Counted from the first letter of the stretch, positions 46,892 through 58,679 are shown. The stretch is 64,000 nt of DNA from Cryptomeria japonica (GCF_030272615.1 NC_081405.1:312832235-312896234), one strand, 5' to 3'. Translations and numbers: made by a program. The notes: generated by a model from the letters alone, not told the origin.

Positions 46892-47671
46892 TGTTGGCAT
46901 ATGCACACTCCAATGAGACATTGTATGTGATTGAAGGTTTTTTCATTGATGGCAACCTTGAAATCCTATGGCATCAACAAATCACACTCTACACTAGCAC
47001 TCAAGACACCAACACCGGCACCACCACAGAAGAAAGGAAGTATACTAGCACAGAGGCCGACAGGATTTTTGTTATATTATATTTTGTTTATTATTGTAAA
47101 AACTTTGTAAGCCGACCTGGCAAATTGTAAAATGACTCTTATATATAAAAGAGATCATTGTAGACATTTGATATAGGAGAAGAAAGTAGTAAGGAAAAAT
47201 ATTAGGCAGACCTATTATACGAAATATAGGTTAAGAGGTTTATGTAAGCAGCAAAGCAGCAACCGGTACTGAATTTGGTATTAAAGATGCTATTATAAAG
47301 CAGTACAAGATATTGGATTTGTATAATCTCCATTGTAAGTCAGTGAGACTTCCCATTGAGCAGTGAGCTCTAGGCAGTTGGCCTTCCTGCATGTGTAGGC
47401 TCCTATTGTAAGTAATATTCTCTTATTGGCCAGTGAGTGAATATTGTGGGTCACAAATCCCACTGAGGTTTTTCCCACACTAGGTTTCCTCATTAAAATC
47501 TTGTGTTATGGTGTGCTTCTCATGTGGATGTTCTTAATTCTGTTTATTGCATTATTTCTTGCATACCAGTACACTGTTACATTATGCTCTGCATGCTTTA
47601 AGTTAAGAAATTCTATATACCGATTAGATACTGTTTCACCCCCCCTCTCAGTATTTGTGGGATCCCTAACA
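46892..47671 (+). repeat. 3' LTR of element E
   Basis: Keeps TATA 'atatataaaa' at 47141-47150 and the perfect GTGGG (47446-47450) and CCCAC (47459-47463) pair followed by 'ggtttttccc'. Ends 'atccctaaca'. Confidence 0.92.
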
Positions 47672-47860
47672 CTGGTATGCTTTGGCAAAGTTCCAATGCA
47701 CCATCTAAAACTCTTAGGCCAATTGATGCATTATCTGAAAGCATCAATCTGAATGGGTTTCAACACCGTTTATTTTTGGTCATATCTTTAGTTTGTTCTT
47801 CTTTCTATACAGTAGTTGTGATTGATTTTTTTTTTGAGATTTTGTTCAATTTTGTATTTA

Positions 47861-48500
47861 GAAAATGGGTTCTCTCATTTTTAAAATATTAATCATTTTT
47901 TATTTTCTTTTAATTGGGTTCTACTGATTTGTGATTTCTGTTAAAGATTTTGGCAGAAATTTATTTCTTGAAAATGGGTTCTCACACCTATATAACATTG
48001 ATCATATTTTATTTTCTATTTTCTACTCATTCAAATGATTTGTGATTTCTTCTAAATATTTTGATGGAACACTGTATCATGGAATGGGTTCTTTCATGTG
48101 TAGAGCATTGTTCACAATTTATTTTCTTCTTTGTAATGAGTTCTACTGATTTTTAATTTTGGCTAAAGATTTTGTTGGAACACTACATCTTGAAAATGGG
48201 TTCTCTCATCTATATCGTATTGGTCATTTTTTTTTTGTCTTTCTACTCAATTCCACTATTTTGTGAAAAGATTGCAATGGAACAGTATATCTTGAAAATG
48301 AGTTCTCTTATTTGTATAGCATTAATCATATTTTATATTTTTATTTCTACTTGATTCCACTAATTTTTTATTTTTGCAAAAGATTTTGATGGAACATTAT
48401 ATCTAGAAAATGGATTCTCTCATCTGTTTAATATTGATCATATTTTATTTCTTCTTTCTACTTAATTCCACTGATTTGTGATTTCCCATACAAAATTTGA
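47861..48500. repeat. Degenerate tandem repeat, about 110 bp x 6
   Basis: The phrase 'gaaaatgggttctctcat' or a near copy recurs at about 47861, 47970, 48080, 48192, 48294 and 48406, spaced 102-112 bp. Each unit continues with 'cattgatcatattttatttt', 'ctactnaattccactgatttgtgattt' and 'aaagattttgatggaacac'. A partial unit precedes the first. No coding capacity. Confidence 0.85.
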
Positions 48501-48747
48501 TGTAACACTAATTTATATAATATTGAATGTTTAAAAACTAAAAAATCACTATTATGTGAATGTGAAGCGCTAAAAACTTCCCATCATAGTATGGGTATGT
48601 TCAACAACAAATAATCTCAGTTTTTAATGTAGAGATAATATTGGAAATGTGCAATGGTGTTGAAAAATAGAGACAAGCAAAATAATTAATTGCTCAGTGA
48701 AATGAGGAAATAAACATAGAAACAAAGATAAAAGAAATCTAGAGGAT
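48501..48747. other. Target region of the LINE
   Basis: AT-rich, no gene. Its last 17 bases (48731-48747) recur with one change at 57442-57458 after the LINE tail and are read as the target duplication. Confidence 0.6.
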
Positions 48748-48973
48748 ATATTCAGGGTAGAGTAATAAAAGGTGTCAATGTATAATAAAAGATTCAAAGA
48801 CAACAATGAAAATGTGCCAAAATTGGTAGGGAAGGCATCAAGCATTTTTCTCATCCTGATTTCCTCTGAGGAAATCACTAGATCTTTGCCACCAACATTG
48901 GTTTTTCGAGCAGACTAAATATGCGCTCAGATTTGGCAACCCAGGGATTAGGGCTCCCCTACCTTAGGAGCAG

Positions 48974-50725
48974 ATGGAATGGCAAGTGGTGAAACCTAGG
49001 AGGGCTCGCAAGGCAACTATGAAAAATCCTCCAAGGGTTGCGAATAGCAAGGAATGCAGCCAAGGTAATCCTATGCCAACCACTGCCAACAGGTTTAATT
49101 AGTTGCAAAATCTTGAGGAAGGTTATTTAAAACTAGAACCTTGAGCTACCATTTTTTTTGAAAATAATAGAAGTAGAATTAAAAATCTCAGAAGGCTAGT
49201 TGAAACTCAATCCATACCTAAGGCCTCTTTAGGCAAGGGAAAGACATCCTTGATCCCTCTTAAACCCTTAATGGCGATTTTAGGTTCAATCAGGGACCCT
49301 AATTTAGACTTGGTTAGCATTTTAGAGATTAATGAGAATTTGGTTAAGTGGATTCAACAATCTTGCAAGGCCTTCAAAGTTTTTGCGAGATGGCAGGATC
49401 TTGGTATTTCACCGGAGGCTATTGCAGATTGGTTTATGTCATCCTTCAATTGGATAGTAACTATAGCTATACTATCTAAAGGATTTCTATATATAGATTG
49501 TGGTAACTAAAGACATAAGACGGAACTCTTATTACGTAAATCTCCTACCTTCAGAGGTTTTGATTTTTGTTTTTTAGGTTAGACTCTAGATTTTTACCCT
49601 AATAATATGCAATGTCTTAAGATAGACAGACTGATATTGATTCCTAACCTTTCTAGTGAAATTAATGGACATTGAAATTATTAGGAAAATTGGTAATCAT
49701 ATCAGTAAATTTGTAGAAATTAGTGATAAATATAGGAGGTATGTGAACTATGTTATGATAATTAATATGGACATTAATGTTAAAACCTTAAAACCTATTG
49801 AGATTAAATCAGGGGTTTTGTCTTTCCTTATATATCCTGAATTCCATAAAGGGATTCTTGATCTAGACCCTGTATTGACTCCAGCTTAGCCTCCTTCTCA
49901 ATTGAGATCTAGTAGGAGTCCTAGGGTCGATATTAGTTTCAATCTAGAAAAGGGAGGGTTTGTGGTTAAGGAAATTCCTTTGCCATCCTAGGCATATTGA
50001 GGAAACTAGGGATATTATGGAAATTGAAGAAGGTGAATTTATCATTAACAAGATACAGGAAGACTGGATGATCCCTTCCTCTCCTAGCCTCCGGGAAGAA
50101 CCCTTGTTGGATACACTAGGCGTATCTTCTGAGTTGGAGACTCTTCTTGTCTTGGGGGAAGAACCTCCCCCTACATCTACTGATGAGAATGGTGGGGTAA
50201 TGAATGCTCTCTCTCTTTTCTCTAGATCAGGCTATAAGAGTGGAGGTCTACAACAACTCCAAAGGCTCTCCCTTTAGGAATGCAAGCTCTACCATCAAGA
50301 AGAGGGTAGTTCAAGCTGAGGATCTTGCCTGCAAAGAGGAAGAGGTCAATTGCATTATTAAATATCTTTGTGACTTAGCCACTGAGGAAATCATGGATAT
50401 AATATTGGATGAAATAATTGACAAGGAAGAGCTTGATCTTTAGAAAAAACTATTAGGTAAAGATATTCTAGCCTTCTCCACTCCCCCTGTGGTCTTAGCT
50501 ATAGAATAACTTCTTCTAGATTTGAAAAATAAGTAAAATGATACTTTAGGTATTGAGCTTTGGGCAGCTGATAAAACCATCCTGGATTGTGCTAAGCTCT
50601 TCAAAAAGAGGGCTAGGAAATCCCTATCAGAGCTTTGAGCTAACGATGGCTCTGCAGAAGGTCGGGTAAAACTCATGAACATGTTCTATGCTGTGAAGGG
50701 GAAGGTCCTTCCCAAGGACTCATGA
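48974..50725 (+). pseudogene. LINE ORF1
   Basis: ATG 48974 ('MEWQVVKPRRARKA') with 'NRFN...LQNLEEGYLKLEP' near residue 40, as in plant LINE ORF1 proteins. Pieces at 49250-49510, 49656-49889, 49960-50277 and 50204-50443 lie in different frames, so there are several shifts. The final frame ends TGA 50723-50725, overlapping the ORF2 start as ATGA. ORF1 proteins bind the LINE RNA. No zinc knuckle is visible in this copy. Confidence 0.75.
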
Positions 50726-53700
50726 AGGTCATTTCATGGAATGTTAGGGGTTTAAATGCCCCTAACAAGAAGAGGCTAGTCAAACACTATCTATCCTCTT
50801 TTAGCCAAGAATTAGTTTTGCTTCAAGAGACTAAATTGGGAGATGTGAACTTAGCTTCCTTTGGTAAACGTTTGGGCTTTAGGCAAATTATAGGAACCCT
50901 AGGTGTTGGGGCCTTTGGGGGTCTAGCTATTATATGGGATCCTCGTAGTATCCTTCTTTCTCCCCTAGCATCTAATCATAATTGGATAAGTGTGAGGGTA
51001 ACTTGTCTTAAGAACAGTCTAGAGTTTGTCATTGTGAATGTGTATGGGCCAATCCTTAATGGTAATAAAAAAGAGTCTGGGAGGAAATTGAAAATTTTAC
51101 GAGTACCCTCAGTTGGGTATGTTTTATAGGTGGGGATTTTAATGCAATTTTGAATCAACATGAGAAGCAAGGAGGCTTAGGCATTAATGCTCATTCTTCT
51201 CTGGACTTCGTAGATTGGATCCATAGGAGTAGTATGCTAGAAATCAATATGGTCAAGGATGCCTTTACTTGGAATAACCATAGGTTAGGATTTAGCAACA
51301 TTATAGAGAAACTGGATAGATTATTTGTTTTGGGAAGTCTCATCAACTTTCCCTTCACCCTGGAAGCTTCAATTTTACCTTTTTTAGGATCAGATCACTA
51401 TCCCATTTTACTAGACATACAGGGGGAAGTTAGCCCAAAGAGATGTCCTTTTAAATTTGAGAATATGTGGCTTAAGGATGATCATATCTTGGAGCTTCTA
51501 AAAAAATGGTGGAATGGGACCATGGTCTCAAGGTGTGGGATTTTAAGGTTGTTAATAAACTTAAGATTATCAAGCAGAATCTCATTCAGTGGAATAGGGA
51601 GCTCTTTGGAAATATCTTCGATAAGAAAGCTGAGGTGGAAGCTGACTTGGCAGAAGTTAATGAGCAAGTAATGAGATATGGGATGGATGAGACTTTGTTT
51701 CTCAAAGACAAGAAACTAATGACAGACCATGAATCTATTCTTGCCAAAGAAGAAGTCTTCTGTAAACAAAAATCTAGAGAGACTTGGTTGGAGGTGGGTG
51801 ATAAGAATACCAAATTTTTCCACAATAGCATAAGGATGAGAAGAGTTAGAAACCATATTTCTAGAATTAAGTTAAGTAATGGCTTTGAGGTGGCTAATCC
51901 TATAATCATTGCGAAAGAGGTTGTTGATTTCTTTTCTCTTATCCTAAACTCAGATTGGAGCCCTCACAACTCTGAACAAGACATGTTTATTAAGAACATC
52001 CCTAGGCTTTTAAATAAAGACCATTCTGATGTTCTAACTACCAAATTTTCTCTAGCAGAAGTTGAAGTTTCTCTTAAGAAAATGAGCCTAAATAAATCCC
52101 TTGGGCCAGATGGCTTTCCTATTAGCTTCTTACAAGTATGTTGGCCCTTCCTCGGTGAGGAAGTTACGATAGCTCTGGAAGGAATGAGAAACTCAGGTAA
52201 CATCCTCAAAGAAATCAACAACACCTTTTTGACCCTTATCCCTAAAAATGACAAACTAGAGAGTTCTGATGAATTTCAGCCTATAGCCCTTTGCAATACT
52301 ATTTATAAACTTTTCACCAAAACTCTAGCTAATAGGCTTTAGAAACTTCTCCCTCAGCTGATCAGTGAGGAATAGATAGGTTTTGTCCCTAGGAAATCTA
52401 TTTATGATGGGGTCATTGTAGCTCAGGAGGCTATCCACTCTGTCTAGAAAAATAGGAACCCTAGTATGCTCTTAAAGTTAGATATTAGGAAAGGTTATGA
52501 TAAGGTGAACTAGAGATTTCTATGTAGATGCTTAGAAGCTTTTGGCTTTCTAGCTACATGTATCAATCTGATTTTTGAATGTATATCTATGCCTAAATTC
52601 TCTATTCTGATCAATGGTACCCTTGAAGGTTTTTTTAGCTCCTCTAGGGGTTTGAGGTAGGGTGACCTCCTCTCCCCTTTTCTCTTTATTATTATGGCTG
52701 AAGCATTGGGTAGATTGATCTCCAGAGCTAGGGAGGCCAGCCAGTTGGCAAAGATTAGAATTACTACTAACCTTGATCCTATAACACACCAACAATTTGT
52801 TGATGACACTATGCTATATGGGTGTAGCGATCTAAGTGAGGCCCAAGATTTCAAGCTTATCTTGGATTCATACTCTAAGGCCTCTGGTCAGGAAATCAAT
52901 CCGGCTAAGTTTGAAGTCTTATGTTTTAATACTCAAGCAAGTTTACAAACTAGCATATGTGGTATTCTAAATTTCAATCTAGGAAGCCTCCCCTGTAAAT
53001 ATCTTGGACTGCCCTTGGATAAAGGCTTAGGGTATTCTAATTTATGGGATGGAGTAGTTGATAAGATCAAAAAAAGGATAGCAACCTGGAAAGGTAGGTG
53101 GCTATCCTTTGTGGGGAGAGCTACACTAGTTAAATTGGTTCTAGCAGCTATGCCTATCTATCAGCTCTCATGTTTTAGTCTGCCTCAATCTAAAAAGGAA
53201 TCATTAAATAGACATCTAAGATCCTTATTTTGGCAAGGGGTGGAAGAGAAGAAATGTATATACTTAATGGCTTGGGATAATATTTGTAGGCCCAAGTCTA
53301 CAGGGTGTATTGGGATTAAGGATATTAAAATTCAGAGCAAGGCATTATGAGCTAAATTAGTTTGGAAAATTTTTTGGTCTCCCCATCTAAAATTGGCCCA
53401 AATCCTCTTTCATAAGTATCTTTGAGGTAGAGACCATATGAGCCTCTTCAGAGATCCCTCACCTCCAAGATTCTCGTGTATTTGAAACTTTATGTTGGAT
53501 TGTAGGAAAATCATCTCGGACAAATTGACTTAGAATCTGGGCAAGGGTGATAAAGCCCTCTTCTGGTCTGACTCTTGGGGGGTTTTCCAGTCCTTCAACT
53601 TCAAGCTAACTTGGATTCTTCAAGAGCATTGCTAGAATCTATTTGGGGCAGGCATGTCAAGGACTATATCTCACCCTTTGAGGGTGACTTAGCCATGGGC

Positions 53701-54911
53701 TCATCATGGAGATCTCTTGATTAGCTAAACATCCTGGCTAGGGAGAAACTAATGCTTCAAGATATCCTTAGGAAAAGGATGGTCACTTTCAATTTAGGGT
53801 CAAATGCTATGGTCTGGGATGGTTCAAAATCAAGGGAATATTCCTCTAAGGATGGCTATAATCTCCTCCTTAATTAGCATCTCTCCTATGCCTCCCCGGT
53901 CCCAGTAGCCTTGTGTTGGGATAAGTTGTGTTTGCCAAAGGCTGGGGTCTTCTCTTGGTTAGCCCTCCAAGATAGGATTCTCACAGCAGATAGATTTAAA
54001 AAGATGGGCTATGAAGGTCCTAGTAGATGTCCTTTGTGTGAAGGGGTGGAAGAAGATAAAGATTATATCCTTCTCAACTACAACTATGCATCTAAATGTT
54101 GGCTATGCTTGTGCAATAAATTAGGATGGTCCTCTGCCTTTCGTAACTCCATCCTTGGTATGTTTCAAAATTGGCCAAACCTTTTTCAGAATTCCCTTTA
54201 TGGAGGGCTGTGGATCTTAGCTCCCTCTCTGGTTATCTAGGAACTTTGGAAGGAACGCAATAGGAGGCTCTTTAAGGAAAAGAAGATGGATTGGTCCCTA
54301 TTAGTAATCAAAATAGAAGCTTCAAGAGTTGAGATTTTAAATAGTATAATCTCTAAATTCCCCAACACCCTCTTAGGAATGACCTATTGGGATGAGAAGA
54401 TGAGAGGGAGATTGTTTGGTTTGAGGATCCCTTTCTTCGTTGGTATAGGTAGCTCAAAAAAGAAAGAGTTGAAGAATTCTTGTAAGTGGATAGCCCCTAA
54501 AAGGGGCTAGTTTAAGTTAAAATTTGTTAGAGAATCTTGTGGTAATCCAGGTCCTGCAGGTATTGGTTGTTGTCTGTGTGATTAAGTTGGGAAGGAATTG
54601 GCTAGGGTAGCTAAACCCGTAGGGCTTGCATCCAACAATAGGGCTGAAATTTTAGCCCTCATCGAAGGTCTTCTTCTCTACCAAAACAAGGGCATTCACA
54701 AATTGGCTATTGAAGGAGACTCGGCCATTATCATTAATAGCCTCAAAAAAAAGGCTCCCTTTCTGATTGGAAGCTAAATGCACTCTTGAATAGAGCTCTT
54801 TGTCTCTTAAATTTTTTTGAGAAATTGACCTTCAACCATATCTATCGAGAAGGAAATTCTAGAGTGGATGCATTGGATAATGCCGAAGCTGATGGTCAGT
54901 TTATAAGTTAA
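50722..54911 (+). pseudogene. LINE ORF2: endonuclease, reverse transcriptase, RNase H
   Basis: Begins 'MKVISWNVRGLN', the start of the AP-type endonuclease, with 'LLQETKLG', 'GGDFNAIL' and 'SDHYPILLD' further on. Reverse transcriptase motifs follow: 'NKSLGPDGFP', 'FLTLIPKND', 'GFVPRKSIYDG' and the active-site 'FVDD' near 52800. The zf-RVT part at 53911-54240 shows 'WLALQDRILT' and 'CPLCEGVEED'. An RNase H ends it: 'NNRAEILALIEGL', 'IEGDS', 'REGNSRVDAL', stop at 54909-54911. Frame changes near 51125 and 51510 and a dozen stops inactivate it. The intact enzyme nicks the target and copies the RNA onto it. Confidence 0.93.
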
Positions 54912-55559
54912 TAGAAGAACCCTTCTCATATTTTTTCCTCAAGCCTTATAAGATTTTATGACTTTTAGTATGCATATGTATATAGGGATATGCATATCTA
55001 TATAGACATGCATTCATATATATCATTACTATTGATATATATGCATGGATATATAGGTATTAATGTTTATATAGACATTGTATACTAAAAGGAATAAAAT
55101 ATTATGAGTCTCTTAAATTTTTTCCTTATCTATCTTTTCTTGCCTTGTAGTCACAATCTAGATTATTTTATCCTAGGCTTTAGCCAAATTTTAGGGGAAG
55201 TTGCTTCCCTTTTTTGGACGTCCTTTGTCAGAAACTCCCCTCGATTAGTACCAATTGACGGTATTTGAGTAATGATGATATGACTCTCCTTCTGTGATTT
55301 AAATCTTTTATCTATTCCTTGGTTGCCTAGAGGTGGTGGTAATTATTACTTAGATCATGGAGATCGATTCAAATGCATCTAGACCCTCCAATCTCAATCA
55401 TCTACCTGTATCTTGCATTCCTCTATGATAAAATGAGTTGTATCTCTTGATTCATTATAACTCTTGCTCTATTAAAGTTTATTTGGCTGTGGTTTTGGCT
55501 TATCTTTCATTTTAGCTCTGATGGATACTCCACTAAGACTTCTTGGGCTCAAATGACAG
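54912..55559 (+). other. LINE region after ORF2, with TA-rich microsatellite
   Basis: About 650 bases without a convincing frame. A block of 'tatgcatatgtatata'-like repeats lies at 54967-55085. Just before the next ORF a short alternative frame ('DGYSTKTSWAQMTDG') reads well and may be its lost beginning. Confidence 0.55.
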
Positions 55560-56135
55560 ATGGCCTTTGTAGGAGAAATCAAAGAGGAAAGAATTAAGGG
55601 TATTTTGGTTCATCCAAATCCCCTGGTTATTGGAGCTGCTATGAAAACCTTAGGGAAGGATTATGTCTTAAATGACGCTAGGACTAGAGCTAATCCAAAT
55701 ATTGCAGCAATGTTCTTGGTAGTGGCAACGCATCTTGAGAAAGATAGGAATGTAGTGGTGAAACTTTGCAAAAAGGTCTTTAAGAAAGAACTGTTGGGTG
55801 AATTAGAGTGGGTGGTGGTCAATATTGATGAAGAGCTCATAGCTCCAAATCCTCGTTATTATGATATCCTTATTAGAATGAATAATCTAGTGCCACGATA
55901 CCCTATCCTAACTATAGAAGATCCTAAGGCTTTTCAAGCCTATAGTCTAGTCAGGAGAAGGAATTTTTTCTTCCTTTTAAATGGTTTGTTAATTATTTCG
56001 AAGCAGAGAAATATTGTAGTGATCTTGGATGAGGTGACAATTCCTCTCTCCCCTACCTCCCCTACCTCCCCCTCTGTACATTTGCTAGCTAGCTCAGGAG
56101 CCATGGCTCCTTGGGAGTGGGGAAGGAGAGGATGA
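55560..56135 (+). CDS. Open frame of 191 codons in the LINE 3' part, unknown
   Basis: Uninterrupted from ATG 55560 ('MAFVGEIKEERIKG') to TGA at 56133-56135, although ORF1 and ORF2 of the same element are full of stops. Composition is that of a folded protein with alternating hydrophobic and charged residues ('VVVKLCKKVFKKELLGEL', 'LVPRYPILTIEDP'); the last 35 residues are Ser/Pro/Thr-rich. I do not recognise a family. It may be a third LINE ORF, a captured host fragment or the remnant of something inserted earlier. An in-frame stop just upstream supports this start, but a shift may hide more N-terminal sequence. Confidence 0.45.
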   Translation: MAFVGEIKEERIKGILVHPNPLVIGAAMKTLGKDYVLNDARTRANPNIAAMFLVVATHLEKDRNVVVKLCKKVFKKELLGELEWVVVNIDEELIAPNPRYYDILIRMNNLVPRYPILTIEDPKAFQAYSLVRRRNFFFLLNGLLIISKQRNIVVILDEVTIPLSPTSPTSPSVHLLASSGAMAPWEWGRRG

Positions 56136-56407
56136 GGCTTCTATTGCTGGAAGGATGGTTCCTTTTTGTCTATAATATGTATCTAGTTTGCTCCCTTTCT
56201 TGAGGAGCTATCTCTCACTTTACTTATGGCTATCGATAGATACTCTCTAAAACTACAGATACTCTCGTAAATTCAGACTTGGTTATGGTTTTGGGGTTAA
56301 ATTTTTTTCTCTTTCTCAGATTACTGATATTTACACCTTTGTGTAAGCTTTCATCCAGTTATGTTTTAAAATCTTAGCTTATTTAAATATCCTCAGCTAC
56401 TCAGATA

Positions 56408-56458
<51 letters not shown>

Positions 56459-57441
56459 GATACAATCAATTTCTTATTCAATCTATCTTTCTGTATACAT
56501 ATTCTATATAGTAAAGTATACATATATATATATATATGTCTATTTTTATACATATATAGGTATATATATTTACTTATGTTTTATATATATACATTCTCTC
56601 CTCATTTTTCCATATAGTTTTCAGAGGTATTTATCTATTTTCTACAATAGGATTCTTATGATTAATTCTTTTCTATGAATATTAAGGTTGATGTTTGTCT
56701 CCTTCTTAGCAGCTTGCGGTTGATATTTTCTTTTAAAAAGATAGTGAATTATTAGTCAAATGTTTATCCTTGTCTGTATTTGGAAGTCTATAAATGGTCT
56801 TTGGTAGCATGTTTGCATGACTCAGCTCAATGATTCTTAGATTTCTTGGCAGAAGAGGGGAGAGTATTATTGTTGGCTTCATATCTTTCATATATGGTCT
56901 GCAGGTTCCTAATGTTTCCCTCAATTTTTAGGGAGTTATGCATCTTTCATCTTGAAGGCTGAAATTTACATGTGGTTAGCCTTCTCTGCTAACCTCTCGT
57001 TAAGTACTTTCTGCAAGATATTTTGTAGGTTGGAATTGATTATCCTGGTAGGGCCTATTCTTAGGAGAACTTGGGTTCTATTTCTCTCTCAGAATTACTG
57101 CATCGGGCTTCCTAAGGTTAAGATAGAGGCTTTCATTGGCATAGCAGTTCTCTTCTTGGCTCATATAGCTCTCTAGGATTTAAACTCGTTGCTTGGGCTT
57201 ATAGCTCAGCTAGTGGGATCCTCTCGGGAGCATTGTATCTACATCTCTTTTGCCTCTCCTTTGTTATGTCTCTCCTACTCTTTGTATCATTAGATTCTAA
57301 TCCCCTAAGGAATCTAGGCAAGACTGGAGGTTTTCTTCCTCCATTCTTTCCTACTGGTGCCCACACTGAATGGAGGATGTAATTATTTTTAAATTAATAA
57401 AAAATTTCAGGCCTTGGCCTTTTACCAATTAGAAAAAAAAA
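56136..57441 (+). other. LINE 3' untranslated region and tail
   Basis: Contains a (TC)n-(TA)n microsatellite at about 56407-56452 and more TA-rich repeats to 56600. The end 'taataaaaaatttcagg...ttttaccaattag' plus A-run at 57400-57444 is the LINE terminus and likely polyadenylation region. Confidence 0.7.
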
Positions 57442-57458
57442 AAAGAACTCTAGAGGAT

Positions 57459-58439
57459 TTAGCAATCTGAGTTTTTATATTAATGCCTTTTTTCTTACAC
57501 AGAGCTGCCAGTGTTATTCAAACAGTTGTGCCTTTATTCATTCATCAAAAATAGAGTATGGTCTCCTTTTTTTACAAAACTAAAACCTTTTCCAATGATA
57601 GGAGAATCTTCTAGATTACCCCTAGGTAAACTACAAACCCATGTCACACTTTTATAAAAGAAAATGTTAATAGAACAATAAATGTTCAATTTAGATGACA
57701 TAAAAGTGGCATTTGTATTTTGAATTTGAAGATGATGTAAACTGATGAAATGTGTAGAATTTGATGAAGTTTGAATCTTTTTTTTTTTTTTTTTTTTTTT
57801 CAAGGATTGATATTTTTTTTTAACTTTTAAAGTCAAATTTTTGATTGCTGAAAAATGTTGGAAATAGGGGGGTTTAGTTCCCACAAAAAAAAATACAAAT
57901 CAACTTATTTTTTTATGATTTTGATATCCCTAATAGATGACATAAATATATAGTGCATAAAAACAAAATATGTATCAATTTTTTGATACATATTTTCTTA
58001 GTTTTAAAATTTTTAAGTCGAACATATGTGAATTTGATACTTTTTATCTCCCACCATATTTTGTTTATTTAATTTTTGATAATCAAAAAATAAAAAATAC
58101 CCTTTTGGAGAAGACTCTCTCCTCTAGTGAAACATATTTTTTCCAATTTTTTGTGCGGTGATTCAATATTTTTTTTGTTTTTCGAACCAATGTCTTACTG
58201 AACATTAGAATACCTACTTGTAGTATTTTTGAAATAATATGTATTAAATCTAATCAAAACATCATAAAAATTATATGAGTAGATTCTTGACTTCAATCTC
58301 TACAAAAGGGTATATTTTCGTTTTTTAATAAATTGAATTTACTTGTAGAATTTTGTTGCAGAAGTCAGAAGATTTAGAAATTTGTCAAACTTGGTGATGT
58401 GGTTGCCACTTAGGATGCCACTTAGGACTTTCCGGCCAA
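57459..58439. other. AT-rich spacer upstream of gene H
   Basis: No frame on the plus strand. A run of 24 T lies at 57777-57800; the lysine-rich minus-strand frame across it is an artefact. No other feature supported. Confidence 0.55.
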
Positions 58440-58517
58440 AAGGGTTCTGGTCGGAACGTTGGAGGTCGACGCGACCAGTGATTTCAGCAATCACGCCTCT
58501 CAAACCCTTTATAAATA
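58440..58517 (+). promoter_or_regulatory. Candidate promoter of gene H
   Basis: A short GC-richer island (58430-58500) in very AT-rich surroundings, with 'tggtcgg' and 'gcgacca' forming an interrupted inverted repeat, is followed by the TATA-like 'tttataaata' at 58508-58517. It lies about 465 bases before the ATG of H. Position and composition only; no expression evidence. Confidence 0.35.
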
Positions 58518-58679
58518 ATGATTTATTTTTTAGTTTTTAAATATCAAAAAATCAAGGAGTGTGAATTGATTTTTGAATTAAATCAATTTTTTTTGCAAAC
58601 AAAAGCGATGTTGTTGATATAAAGTAGCGAAGATTTCCAATTTTTTGAAGATTTGGGTTGAAGGCTTCTACTTTTTTAA

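Larger units (their letters stand above)
41124..47671 (+). mobile_element. Non-autonomous LTR element E
   Basis: 6,548 bp with LTRs at 41124-41901 (778 bp) and 46892-47671 (780 bp), an exact primer site and polypurine tract, and flanks ctagt (41119-41123) and ctggt (47672-47676), a duplication with one change. It holds ORF1 and ORF2 of the same type as B and C and no pol gene. The two LTRs have lost different pieces: about 20 bp in the 3' copy near 46980 and about 30 bp in the 5' copy near 41680. Confidence 0.93.
48748..57441 (+). mobile_element. L1-type LINE, about 8.7 kb
   Basis: Flanked by a 17 bp direct repeat with one mismatch (48731-48747, 57442-57458; core tctagaggat exact) and ending in 'tttaccaattag' plus an A-run, as plant LINEs do. 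It contains ORF1, ORF2 with endonuclease, reverse transcriptase, zinc-binding and RNase H parts, then 2.5 kb more with a 191-codon open frame. Many stops and shifts show it is dead. The exact 5' edge is uncertain; the repeat supports 48748. Confidence 0.85.

Noticed and set aside
47861-48500. CRISPR-like array
   Set aside because: Units are about 110 bp, degenerate and contiguous without unique spacers, in plant nuclear DNA.
57534-57884. Minus-strand 116-codon frame with a poly-Lys block
   Set aside because: Created by the T-run at 57777-57800; no conserved motif.
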